Part shown: positions 1 through 6,640 of the stretch, one piece after another
Numbering within the stretch: the stretch's first letter is position 1
Layout: every line of letters begins with the position of its first letter
NCBI GenBank assembly: GCA_002771395.1
Contig: PCSS01000103.1
Location: forward strand, 266 to 6,943
Direction of reading: 5' to 3'
DNA length: 6,678 nucleotides
From: Bacteroidetes bacterium CG23_combo_of_CG06-09_8_20_14_all_32_9
GTDB lineage: Bacteria; Bacteroidota; Bacteroidia; Bacteroidales; GWA2-32-17
Notes under the pieces: model-generated
The model's database searches: none
Told to the model about the DNA's origin: nothing
What the model saw: only the letters and a program-made list of their open reading frames with translations
Made by a program: the position numbers and the translations under genes

Positions 1-2762
1 GCGGGAGCGGAAAATCATCTTTAGCTTTTGATACCATTTACGCCGAAGGTCAACGTCGTTATATTGAAACATTCTCGGCTTATGCACGAAATTTTATCGG
101 TAATCTTGAGCGTCCCGATGTTGATAAAATTTCGGGATTAAGCCCTGTTATTGCCATAGAACAAAAAACAATAAGCCGCAATCCACGCTCAACCGTTGGA
201 ACAACAACAGAAATTTATGATTTTTTACGATTGCTGTTTGCCCGTGCTTCTGAAGCATATTCTTATGTTACCGGCGAAAAAATGATTAAATATTCCGAAG
301 TTCAAATAAATGACCTTATCAATAAGAATTTTGATGGAAAAGATATTACAATTTTAGCTCCCCTTGTTAAAGGACGCAAAGGGCATTACCAGGAACTTTT
401 CGACCGTTTCAGACGCAAAGGATTTTTATATGCCAGAATAGATGACGAAATAAAAGAAATCAGGTACGGATTAAAAGTTGACCGTTACAAGGTTCACAAC
501 ATTGAACTGGTTATTGACAGAATTAAGGTATCAGAAGAATCAGAAAAACGCTTGCGTGAATCGGTGCAAATTGCTATGAAACAAGGGAATGGTATTAGTA
601 TAATACTTGATAAAGAAACCGGAAATTTGCGATATTTCAGCCGCTCATTTATGTGCCCAACGAGTGGAATTTCATATAACGAACCTGCACCGCATACTTT
701 TTCATTTAACTCGCCTCAAGGTGCATGTCCGCATTGCAGTGGTTTAGGACGAATTACACGTGTTGAATTAAATAAAATTATCCCCGATAAATCGGTTTCT
801 ATCGCAAGAGGCGGATTCGCCCCTTTAGGAAAATACAGAAGTTCATTAATTTTCTGGCAACTCGAAGCCATTGCTGCCAAATACGGTTTTTCGCTTAAAA
901 CTCCTATTCAGGAAATTTCAGATATTGCTGTTAATGTAATTTTATACGGTTCAGGCGAAACTTTCAGATTACATGCAAATTATCCAGGAACAACTTCTAA
1001 TTATCTTATTAACTGGGATGGATTGGTTAATTATATATTAAATCAGCATTTCGATTCTAAATCGCTTAAAGCAAAACAGTGGTCAAATGATTTTGTTGTT
1101 AACGAAGTTTGTCCGGTTTGTAACGGTGCAAGATTGAAAAAAGAAGCACTTTACTTTAAAATTGATAATAAAAATATTTACGATTTATCGCAAATGGACC
1201 TTTTAGGTTTGTATAGATGGTTTACAAATATTGAAGAAAGAATTTCGCAAAAGCAAGCATTTATTGCCCGCGATATACTAAAAGAAATTCGTAACAGGTT
1301 AAAATTTATACTTGACGTTGGCATTGATTATCTGAACTTAAATCGTCCTGCCGCTTCACTTTCAGGTGGCGAAAGTCAACGCATAAAACTTGCTACACAA
1401 ATAGGCAGCCGACTTGTTAATGTTCTTTATATTATTGATGAACCAAGTATTGGGCTTCACCAGCGCGATAATAAACGTTTAATTCAATCGCTTAAACAAT
1501 TACGCGATTCAGGTAACACAATAATTGTTGTAGAACACGATAAACAGATGATAATGTCTGCCGACCATGTAGTTGATATGGGTCCATTTGCAGGACGAAA
1601 TGGCGGAGACATTGTTGCTCAAGGGCTTCCAGAGGAAATTGCTGAACAATCAGGATTAACTGCCGATTATTTAAGTATGCGAAAAATTATTAGCGTTCCA
1701 TGTATAAGACGCAAAGGAAACGGACTCTCGTTAACTTTAACAGGTGCAACCGGAAATAATTTAAAAAATATTGAAATAATCATCCCATTAGGAAAACTAA
1801 TTTGTGTAACAGGTGTTTCGGGAAGCGGAAAATCGAGTTTAATTAAAGAAACATTACAACCAATTTTATCGAAATATTTTTTTCATGCATTGCGTAATCC
1901 GTTACCATACAACTCTATTACAGGACTTGATAATATTGATAAAGTTATTGAGGTTAATCAATCGCCAATTGGCAGAACGCCGCGTTCAAATCCTGTAACT
2001 TACACACAAATTTTTTCTGATATCAGAAAATTATTTGAGCAAATGCCGGCTTCAAAAATTCGCGGTTACAATGCCGGACGTTTTTCCTTTAATGTTAAAG
2101 GCGGACGTTGTGAAAGTTGTGGTGGTGCAGGAGTTAAAACTATTGAAATGAACTTTTTACCCGATGTTTATGTTACTTGTACCAACTGTAATGGCAAACG
2201 GTATAATCGCGAAACTTTAGAAGTAAGATATCGTGGCAAATCAATTAGTGATGTACTTGAATTATCTGTTTCGCAAGCAGTTGAGTTTTTTGAAAATATT
2301 CCGTCAATTCATAATAAATTAAAAACTCTTAATGATGTGGGTTTAGGATATATAACATTGGGGCAGCCCTCTACAACACTCAGCGGAGGCGAAGCTCAAC
2401 GCATAAAATTAGCCGCAGAATTTACAAAAAAAGATACCGGCAAAACACTTTATATACTTGATGAACCTACCACAGGTCTTCATTTTGAAGATGTAAGAAT
2501 TTTGATGAATGTGCTGAATAAATTGGTTGACAAAGGCAATACTGTAATTGTTATTGAACATAATTTAGATGTTATAAAACAAGCCGATTATATTTTTGAT
2601 ATGGGACTTGAAGGTGGACCCCGTGGCGGGCAAATAATTGCACAGGGAACACCCGAAGAATTAGTTAATAACAAAATTGGTTTTACAGCACAATTTTTAA
2701 GAGAAGAACTTAAATTTAATAAATATTCACAATATCAAAAAATTAAATGTTTTGAAGTATGA
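1..2762 (+). CDS. uvrA: UvrABC system protein A (excinuclease ABC subunit A), 5'-truncated by window edge
   Basis: UvrA is the dimeric ATPase that finds bulky DNA lesions and loads UvrB in cytoplasmic nucleotide excision repair. The frame is open from base 3 (bases 1-2 end a split codon) and gives 919 residues. It begins inside the first Walker A (GSGKSSLAFDT), so by comparison with E. coli UvrA about 30 N-terminal residues are missing. In window numbering: a UvrB-binding region (APLVKGRKGH... ARIDDE) that marks a class I UvrA; a zinc module at 218-245; a CPVC pair at 370-373; signature LSGGESQR at 453-460; Walker B ending at D479; second Walker A GVSGSGKSS at 604-612; an intact C-X2-C-X19-C-X2-C zinc module at 703-729; signature LSGGEAQR from 793; Walker B at D820. 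The first zinc module reads CPTS, with Ser221 where E. coli has the second Cys. A start at TTG 231 would remove the first ATP site and is rejected. The stop overlaps the next gene by 4 bases. Confidence 0.98.
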   Translation, partial: GSGKSSLAFDTIYAEGQRRYIETFSAYARNFIGNLERPDVDKISGLSPVIAIEQKTISRNPRSTVGTTTEIYDFLRLLFARASEAYSYVTGEKMIKYSEVQINDLINKNFDGKDITILAPLVKGRKGHYQELFDRFRRKGFLYARIDDEIKEIRYGLKVDRYKVHNIELVIDRIKVSEESEKRLRESVQIAMKQGNGISIILDKETGNLRYFSRSFMCPTSGISYNEPAPHTFSFNSPQGACPHCSGLGRITRVELNKIIPDKSVSIARGGFAPLGKYRSSLIFWQLEAIAAKYGFSLKTPIQEISDIAVNVILYGSGETFRLHANYPGTTSNYLINWDGLVNYILNQHFDSKSLKAKQWSNDFVVNEVCPVCNGARLKKEALYFKIDNKNIYDLSQMDLLGLYRWFTNIEERISQKQAFIARDILKEIRNRLKFILDVGIDYLNLNRPAASLSGGESQRIKLATQIGSRLVNVLYIIDEPSIGLHQRDNKRLIQSLKQLRDSGNTIIVVEHDKQMIMSADHVVDMGPFAGRNGGDIVAQGLPEEIAEQSGLTADYLSMRKIISVPCIRRKGNGLSLTLTGATGNNLKNIEIIIPLGKLICVTGVSGSGKSSLIKETLQPILSKYFFHALRNPLPYNSITGLDNIDKVIEVNQSPIGRTPRSNPVTYTQIFSDIRKLFEQMPASKIRGYNAGRFSFNVKGGRCESCGGAGVKTIEMNFLPDVYVTCTNCNGKRYNRETLEVRYRGKSISDVLELSVSQAVEFFENIPSIHNKLKTLNDVGLGYITLGQPSTTLSGGEAQRIKLAAEFTKKDTGKTLYILDEPTTGLHFEDVRILMNVLNKLVDKGNTVIVIEHNLDVIKQADYIFDMGLEGGPRGGQIIAQGTPEELVNNKIGFTAQFLREELKFNKYSQYQKIKCFEV

Positions 2763-3469
2763 GTACAGGAGAAGAAAAAATCATCAGAGCTTTTGAAAGC
2801 AAAGACTGGTACGAAATTAAAATTCACGATTCGTGGCATATTTTTAAAATAATGTCGGAATTTGTACAGGGTTTCGAAAAACTTTCTAAAATCGGACCAT
2901 GTGTTTCCATTTTTGGTTCGGCAAGAACTAAGCCCGATAACAAATATTATAAATTAGCAGAAGATATTGCATATAAACTTACACAAAAAGGTTATGGCGT
3001 AATTACCGGTGGCGGTCCAGGAATTATGGAAGCAGCTAACAAAGGAGCAAAACTTGGTAAGGGAAAGTCAGTTGGCATAAATATTATTCTTGAATTTGAG
3101 CAACATCCAAATAAATACATTGATTTCGACAAACTTATTCACTTTGAATATTTCTTTGTAAGAAAAGTAATGTTTATGAAATATGCTCAGGGATTTATTG
3201 TTTTACCCGGCGGTTTTGGTACTCTTGATGAGTTTTTTGAAGCTGTTACACTTATTCAAACTAATAAAATTGCACGATTCCCCATCGTATTAATTAGTAA
3301 ATCATACTGGAAAGGATTAATAGATTGGATTAAGAAATCTGCACTAAGCCAAGAACATAACATTTCACCTAAAGATTTAAATTTATTTGTTGTTGTAGAT
3401 ACTGCAGATGAGGCGGTTAACCATATTCATGCCTTTTATCAAAAATATGTACATAAACCTAATTTTTAA
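2759..3469 (+). CDS. LOG family (TIGR00730-type) Rossmann-fold protein, putative nucleotide 5'-monophosphate phosphoribohydrolase
   Basis: This 236-residue cytoplasmic protein belongs to the LOG/'lysine decarboxylase-like' family. Characterised members hydrolyse cytokinin riboside 5'-monophosphates or other nucleoside monophosphates to free base plus ribose 5-phosphate; older 'lysine decarboxylase' labels are misannotations. Visible hallmarks are the beta-strand opening VSIFGSAR (49-56), the phosphate-binding GGGPGIMEAAN (84-94), the conserved R135-K136 and the signature PGGFGTLDE (150-158), whose Glu is an active-site residue in the family. A roughly 40-residue N-terminal extension precedes the Rossmann core. 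ATG 2759 was chosen because it sits in the ATGA overlap with the uvrA stop and keeps the whole fold. There is no Shine-Dalgarno, so translation probably depends on ribosomes finishing uvrA. The substrate cannot be told from sequence, and a link to repair is only positional; base salvage is one possible rationale. Confidence 0.93.
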   Translation: MSTGEEKIIRAFESKDWYEIKIHDSWHIFKIMSEFVQGFEKLSKIGPCVSIFGSARTKPDNKYYKLAEDIAYKLTQKGYGVITGGGPGIMEAANKGAKLGKGKSVGINIILEFEQHPNKYIDFDKLIHFEYFFVRKVMFMKYAQGFIVLPGGFGTLDEFFEAVTLIQTNKIARFPIVLISKSYWKGLIDWIKKSALSQEHNISPKDLNLFVVVDTADEAVNHIHAFYQKYVHKPNF

Positions 3470-3470
3470 T

Positions 3471-3490
3471 TTATCAACATATGTTAATAA
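3471..3490. repeat. Imperfect palindrome TTATCAACAT/ATGTTAATAA followed by a T-run
   Basis: The two 10-base arms are complementary except at one position. They start one base after the LOG gene stop, and C plus six T follow at 3491-3497. The arm TTATCAACA recurs in the palindrome at 3538-3557 and differs from the E. coli DnaA box TTATCCACA at one base. It could be a weak AT-rich terminator for the uvrA unit or a protein-binding site; the position just after the stop favours the terminator. Confidence 0.5.
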
Positions 3491-3496
3491 CTTTTT

Positions 3497-3505
3497 TACT
3501 TTTGC
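3497..3505 (+). promoter_or_regulatory. Candidate Bacteroidota -7 element TACTTTTGC (upstream promoter)
   Basis: TACTTTTGC matches the Bacteroidota housekeeping -7 consensus TAnnTTTGC exactly. No clear TTTG lies 17-23 bases upstream; that interval is occupied by the 3471-3490 palindrome. A transcript from here would have a leader of roughly 120 bases before the ATG at 3632 and would contain the second palindrome. Confidence 0.4.
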
Positions 3506-3537
3506 TACGTAAAGAACATATAAGTTTTGAACAATTT

Positions 3538-3557
3538 TTATCAACAATTGTTGATAA
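3538..3557. repeat. Perfect 20-base palindrome, candidate operator or terminator hairpin
   Basis: TTATCAACAATTGTTGATAA is fully self-complementary and is followed by five T (3558-3562). As RNA it could form an 8-base stem with an AAUU loop ahead of a U-tract, a weak AT-rich terminator shape. As DNA it presents two inverted copies of TTATCAACA, close to a DnaA box, centred about 50 bases upstream of the -7 element at 3595-3602, where a regulator could act. The perfect symmetry over 20 bases is directly visible; the function is not. Confidence 0.6.
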
Positions 3558-3594
3558 TTTTTGTTTGTTTTAATAATCTTTCAACTTTAATGCT

Positions 3595-3602
3595 TACTTT
3601 TG
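3595..3602 (+). promoter_or_regulatory. Candidate -7 element TACTTTTG (proximal promoter of the SPOR protein gene)
   Basis: TACTTTTG fits TAnnTTTG and lies 29 bases before the ATG at 3632, giving a short leader typical of this phylum. The nearest upstream TTTG is at 3564-3567, 27 bases away, which is longer than the usual spacer, so the -33 element is weak or absent. The nine bases TTACTTTTG are identical to those at 3496-3504, so the spacer may hold tandem promoters. Confidence 0.5.
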
Positions 3603-3631
3603 AGCGTTTTAGTTGAAGTAAGTGCTAAGTT

Positions 3632-4957
3632 ATGATTAAGTACCTTATTTTATTACTCAATTTTATTGGGTTTCTGTTAGTTAATTTATTTTTAGATGAC
3701 GTTGTAGTTAGCATAAATGTACCTGCTGAAGTTTCAGCCGGTAGTAATTTTACAGTTGAACTTACTATTACTAAATCCGATTCGGTGGGTTTTGCAAGAT
3801 ATCAACAAGATTTACCCGTTGGTTACTCCGCTACTACAATAAATACTTTTAATGGTGATTTTACTTTTAAAGACCAGAAAATTAAGATTATATGGTTAAA
3901 ACTTCCGCCTGATAGCACCTTTACCGTAACTTACCAAATTCAGGTTGACCCAACTGCTGAAGGTCCTTTGATTTTAGGTGGCTCTTTTAGTTATATTTAC
4001 AATAACGAGCGGAAAACACTGACCATTTCGAATAGATCAGTTATTATTAAATCCCAACTTAACTTAGCAAACAATATAAATCAACAAACTAATACTGACA
4101 GCTCACAAATGGTCGTCAATAATAACCTGATTCAGAATTTTCCTTTAAACGAAATTTTTTGCTATCGTCAGGTAATACGCGATGCGGATGGCATAACAGT
4201 TCATTTACTGATAAATATGGGGAATCTTCCTAAAGATAAATTTGCAAAAATTCAGGAAAAAATTCCTCCCGAATTTGTCGCATCTAACATTGAAAGCAAA
4301 GACGGGATATTTTCATTTAAAAATAATACCGCTAAATTCTTATGGATGTCGCTACCTGCCGAAAACCAGTTTCAGGTTAGTTATAAGTTAACTTCAAGTA
4401 CGCCTTCATCAGAACTGCCGGAGATTTTAGGTTTTTTATCATACATTGAAAATGAAGGCACTAAAATCCTAACAATTGAAAATCGCGATTTTCTTGGTAC
4501 AAAACTAGTGGCTTATAATAATCAGCAGCAGCAGGAACAACTGAAGCAGCAGGAACAGCTGAAGCAGCAGGAACAACTGAAGCAGCAGGAGCAGTTGAAG
4601 CAGCAGGAACAACTGAAGCAGCAGGAACAGTTGAAGCAGCAGGAACAGCAACAACATTTAGTTACTCACGAAACAGGCATTAACTATAAAGTACAGATTG
4701 GGGCTTATAGAAGAAATTTAAATATTTCTTATTTTAAGAAAGTGCGAGTCTCAGAAGAAATATCATTAGAAATTAATAATGGTCTTAATAAATATATTAT
4801 TGGTTCACATAGCGCATATAAAGAAGCCCGCGACCACAGAGTAAGAATATGGCAAAACACTCCTATTCACGATGCTTTTGTGTCTGCCTATAATAATGGT
4901 ACAAGAATTACTGTTCAGGAAGCTTTAATGATCGCCAACCAGAAATGGTATCAATAA
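3632..4957 (+). CDS. Exported protein with two tandem beta-rich domains, a QQEQLK repeat linker and a C-terminal SPOR domain
   Basis: I recognise the parts but no named protein. Residues 4-20 are strongly hydrophobic after a single Lys: a signal peptide or, since no AXA-like cleavage site is evident, an N-terminal membrane anchor. Residues about 26-138 and 177-288 are two copies of one domain, sharing F-A-x-x-Q, a Pro, F-x-F-K, W-x-x-LP, F-x-V-[ST]-Y, G-x-[FL]-S-Y-I and LTI-x-NR. Between them is an Asn/Gln-rich linker (141-170). Residues 300-335 are six perfect QQEQLK units, probably an alpha-helical spacer. Residues 351-428 form a SPOR-type domain (YKVQIGAYRR, YIIGSHSAYKEA, DAFVSAYNNG); SPOR domains bind peptidoglycan, often glycan strands without stem peptides at division sites. 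The likely place is therefore the periplasm at the wall. ATG 3632 includes the hydrophobic leader and follows a -7 element. The next gene starts 45 bases downstream. Confidence 0.88.
   Translation: MIKYLILLLNFIGFLLVNLFLDDVVVSINVPAEVSAGSNFTVELTITKSDSVGFARYQQDLPVGYSATTINTFNGDFTFKDQKIKIIWLKLPPDSTFTVTYQIQVDPTAEGPLILGGSFSYIYNNERKTLTISNRSVIIKSQLNLANNINQQTNTDSSQMVVNNNLIQNFPLNEIFCYRQVIRDADGITVHLLINMGNLPKDKFAKIQEKIPPEFVASNIESKDGIFSFKNNTAKFLWMSLPAENQFQVSYKLTSSTPSSELPEILGFLSYIENEGTKILTIENRDFLGTKLVAYNNQQQQEQLKQQEQLKQQEQLKQQEQLKQQEQLKQQEQLKQQEQQQHLVTHETGINYKVQIGAYRRNLNISYFKKVRVSEEISLEINNGLNKYIIGSHSAYKEARDHRVRIWQNTPIHDAFVSAYNNGTRITVQEALMIANQKWYQ
4529..4648 (+). repeat. 18-base coding minisatellite, six full units plus 12 bases
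   Basis: Units of the form CAGCAGGAACAACTGAAG start at 4529, 4547, 4565, 4583, 4601 and 4619, and a partial unit runs 4637-4648; extra CAG codons sit just upstream at 4523-4528. Each unit encodes QQEQLK. The units differ only at CAA/CAG, GAA/GAG and CTG/TTG, all synonymous. An 18-base unit keeps the frame when copies are gained or lost, so copy number could vary between strains without breaking the protein. Confidence 0.97.
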
Positions 4958-5002
4958 CAAACCTTTTTTTATTATTTTCGTATAAAGACAAAAAAATACC
5001 TT

Positions 5003-6400
5003 ATGGTGGCTAAGTATTTATTAATTTGCTTTATAGTATTTCTTCCCCGATTAGTTTTGAGCCAGGTGGAACCGGTTGATTCTTCAAAGAGTGCAATTTC
5101 ATTTGAACAAAACCCTTATGAATATTTATTGCTTGATACTACAACAAAAGCAGAAAATCCTGTTTATAAACCTGTATTAGGTATTGGTAGGGGAGTTTTT
5201 ACTTTTTTTGGCGACGTAAAAGATAATTATAGTTCAAATCCAATTGTTGGAAGACAAGCATGGCTTGGAACAGTTTCACGAACACTAAATCCTTTTCTAA
5301 AATTAAATTTCGAAATAACTTACGGAAAACTTACCGGAAATGCACATACTCCAATGCAAAATCTTAATTTTCAGTCAGATGTTTTAATCGGAGGAATAAA
5401 CCTTAGTTATAATTTTAAACATTTAATAAAAAAAACAAGTGCCGCAATGCCTTATCTTTCGCTTGGTATAGAATCGTTTGAGTTTAATTCAAAAGCTGAT
5501 ATGTATGATGCTAATGGGAAATTATACAATTACTGGTCAGACGGTACAATTAGAAATATTTCAGAAACTCAGGGCAACGAAATGAATAGTATTATATTAT
5601 ATCGCGATTATAAATATGAAACCGACCTTCGCGAACTAAATATTGATGGACTTGGTAAATATCCTCAAGTTGCATTTGCAATTCCAATTGATATGGGATT
5701 TGAGTTAATTTATTCTCAAAGATTTTCAGTTCGGTTAGGAGCGACTTATCATCTTACTTTTAATAATAACATTGATAATGTAAGCGAAACAGGAACCGGT
5801 AGCCGTAAAGGAAATAAACACGGTGATAATTTTCTTGTAACATATATTTCAATACATTATGATTTGTTTTCTTCACCAAAACTTTCTGTTCTTGAAGAAC
5901 ATTACAGCGATATTCAGTTTGCTTCAATAGATGCCGAAGATGAAGATGGAGACGGAGTTATAGATTTATGGGACGAATGTCCCGAAACTCCGGCCGAAAT
6001 AGAAGTTAATTCAAAAGGTTGTCCGTTTGATAATGACAATGATGGTTTTCCTAATTATTTGGATAAAGAAATAGAATCATCTAAAAATGCAATAGTTAAT
6101 CTTGATGGTGTTACATTTACCGAAGAACAAATTATCGCATCTTCAAATCCCCCTAATGCTTTAATAACTAATCGTTTATGCGATGTTTATCCATCCCTTT
6201 GTCGTGAATATAGTGGAATTAAGAAATTTAGAACTATGTACATGGATATTCCAGAAAAATTTAAACCTGTTGATATAAATAACGACGGTTATATCTCTAT
6301 TGAAGAATTAAACCTTGCTGTAGATAAGTTTTTTGATTTCGGTACAAATTTTACTATTGAAGATATTTACGAGTTAAATGACTTCTTCTTTGCCCAGTAA
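5003..6400 (+). CDS. Predicted outer-membrane beta-barrel protein with thrombospondin type 3 repeats and an EF-hand
   Basis: This 465-residue protein begins with a clear signal peptide (hydrophobic 5-19, likely cleavage after VLS20 before Q21). Residues about 55-290 alternate aromatic and aliphatic residues in amphipathic strands (GRGVFTFFGDV, LKLNFEITYGKL, IGGINLSYNF, FSVRLGATYHLTF, FLVTYISIHYDLF), as expected of an outer-membrane barrel. Two thrombospondin type 3 calcium motifs follow: DEDGDGVIDLWDECP at 313-327 and CPFDNDNDGFPNYLD at 340-354. Residues 424-435 (DINNDGYISIEE) form a canonical EF-hand loop with D1, N3, D5, S9 and E12. C393 and C400 could pair. No OmpA-type peptidoglycan-binding domain is evident after the TSP3 part, unlike many related Bacteroidota proteins. 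ATG 5003 gives the intact signal peptide; the upstream spacer holds only a weak -7-like TATTTTCG (4973-4980), so co-transcription with the SPOR gene is likely. Function unknown; a calcium-stabilised structural or adhesive role is inferred. Confidence 0.87.
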   Translation: MVAKYLLICFIVFLPRLVLSQVEPVDSSKSAISFEQNPYEYLLLDTTTKAENPVYKPVLGIGRGVFTFFGDVKDNYSSNPIVGRQAWLGTVSRTLNPFLKLNFEITYGKLTGNAHTPMQNLNFQSDVLIGGINLSYNFKHLIKKTSAAMPYLSLGIESFEFNSKADMYDANGKLYNYWSDGTIRNISETQGNEMNSIILYRDYKYETDLRELNIDGLGKYPQVAFAIPIDMGFELIYSQRFSVRLGATYHLTFNNNIDNVSETGTGSRKGNKHGDNFLVTYISIHYDLFSSPKLSVLEEHYSDIQFASIDAEDEDGDGVIDLWDECPETPAEIEVNSKGCPFDNDNDGFPNYLDKEIESSKNAIVNLDGVTFTEEQIIASSNPPNALITNRLCDVYPSLCREYSGIKKFRTMYMDIPEKFKPVDINNDGYISIEELNLAVDKFFDFGTNFTIEDIYELNDFFFAQ

Positions 6401-6430
6401 AATTGTTCTTTTATACCGGCTAAATAATAT

Positions 6431-6464
6431 TTTGATATGTTAGATATAATAAATTGTAACTTTG
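6431..6464 (+). promoter_or_regulatory. Candidate Bacteroidota promoter: TTTG, 22-base spacer, TAACTTTG
   Basis: TTTG at 6431-6434 and TAACTTTG at 6457-6464 match the -33 and -7 consensus with a 22-base spacer, within the range reported for the phylum. It is the best-formed promoter in the window and lies 13 bases before the ATG at 6478. It would drive the transposase-like fragment and anything beyond the window. Confidence 0.55.
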
Positions 6465-6477
6465 GTAAAAAAAAATC

Positions 6478-6591
6478 ATGTCAGAAAAAAAAATATTTTC
6501 AGAACTTTTAAGGTTAGTTATACCGAAAGAAATAGTATCTCACTTTGAGCTAAAACATATATCAGAAAAATCAAATGAAATAGTTTTATAG
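6478..6591 (+). pseudogene. Transposase-like N-terminal fragment (ISAon1-type), truncated
   Basis: A 37-codon frame starts at ATG 6478 with MSEKKIFSELLRLVIPKEI and ends EIVL then TAG at 6589-6591. The pattern of a short charged start, a LLRLVIPKEIVSHFEL helix and an EK..EIVL strand resembles, from memory, the beginning of the roughly 120-residue N-terminal proteins of ISAon1-type insertion sequences in Bacteroidota. A full copy would continue with a strand of the type YLEEK; here a stop replaces the next codon and a second in-frame stop follows two codons later (TAA 6598-6600), so the copy is decayed or cut. No terminal inverted repeats or target duplication can be identified. It could alternatively be an unrelated small protein; the assignment rests on a short stretch. 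Confidence 0.42.
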
Positions 6592-6640
6592 TTAATTTAA
6601 CTCATGTTACGCAAAAATATCTAAAAGGAGGCGCTTCCAT

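Noticed and set aside
231..2762. uvrA beginning at the TTG codon at 231
   Set aside because: The same frame is open back to base 3 and encodes the first Walker A and the NPRSTVGT segment conserved in UvrA, so the true start lies upstream of the window.
3590..3616. Small ATG-initiated frame upstream of the SPOR gene (8 codons) as a leader peptide
   Set aside because: It overlaps the proximal -7 element, has no ribosome binding signal and no regulatory codon run.
4523..4651. CAG-rich array as a CRISPR or non-coding repeat
   Set aside because: Units are contiguous 18-mers without spacers and stay in the frame of a protein with recognisable domains on both sides.
4935..4970. Possible terminator between the SPOR gene and the barrel gene (GGT...ACC with a following T-run)
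   Set aside because: Only three base pairs can form ahead of the T-run, too weak to be an intrinsic terminator; read-through into the next gene is more likely.
4973..4980. TATTTTCG as a -7 element for the barrel gene
   Set aside because: It differs from TAnnTTTG at one key position and no TTTG lies at the right distance upstream, so support is too thin for a separate promoter call.
6626..6638. Self-complementary GGAGGCGCTTCC as a terminator hairpin
   Set aside because: The stem is only four pairs with a four-base loop, includes a G-T pair and has no following T-run.
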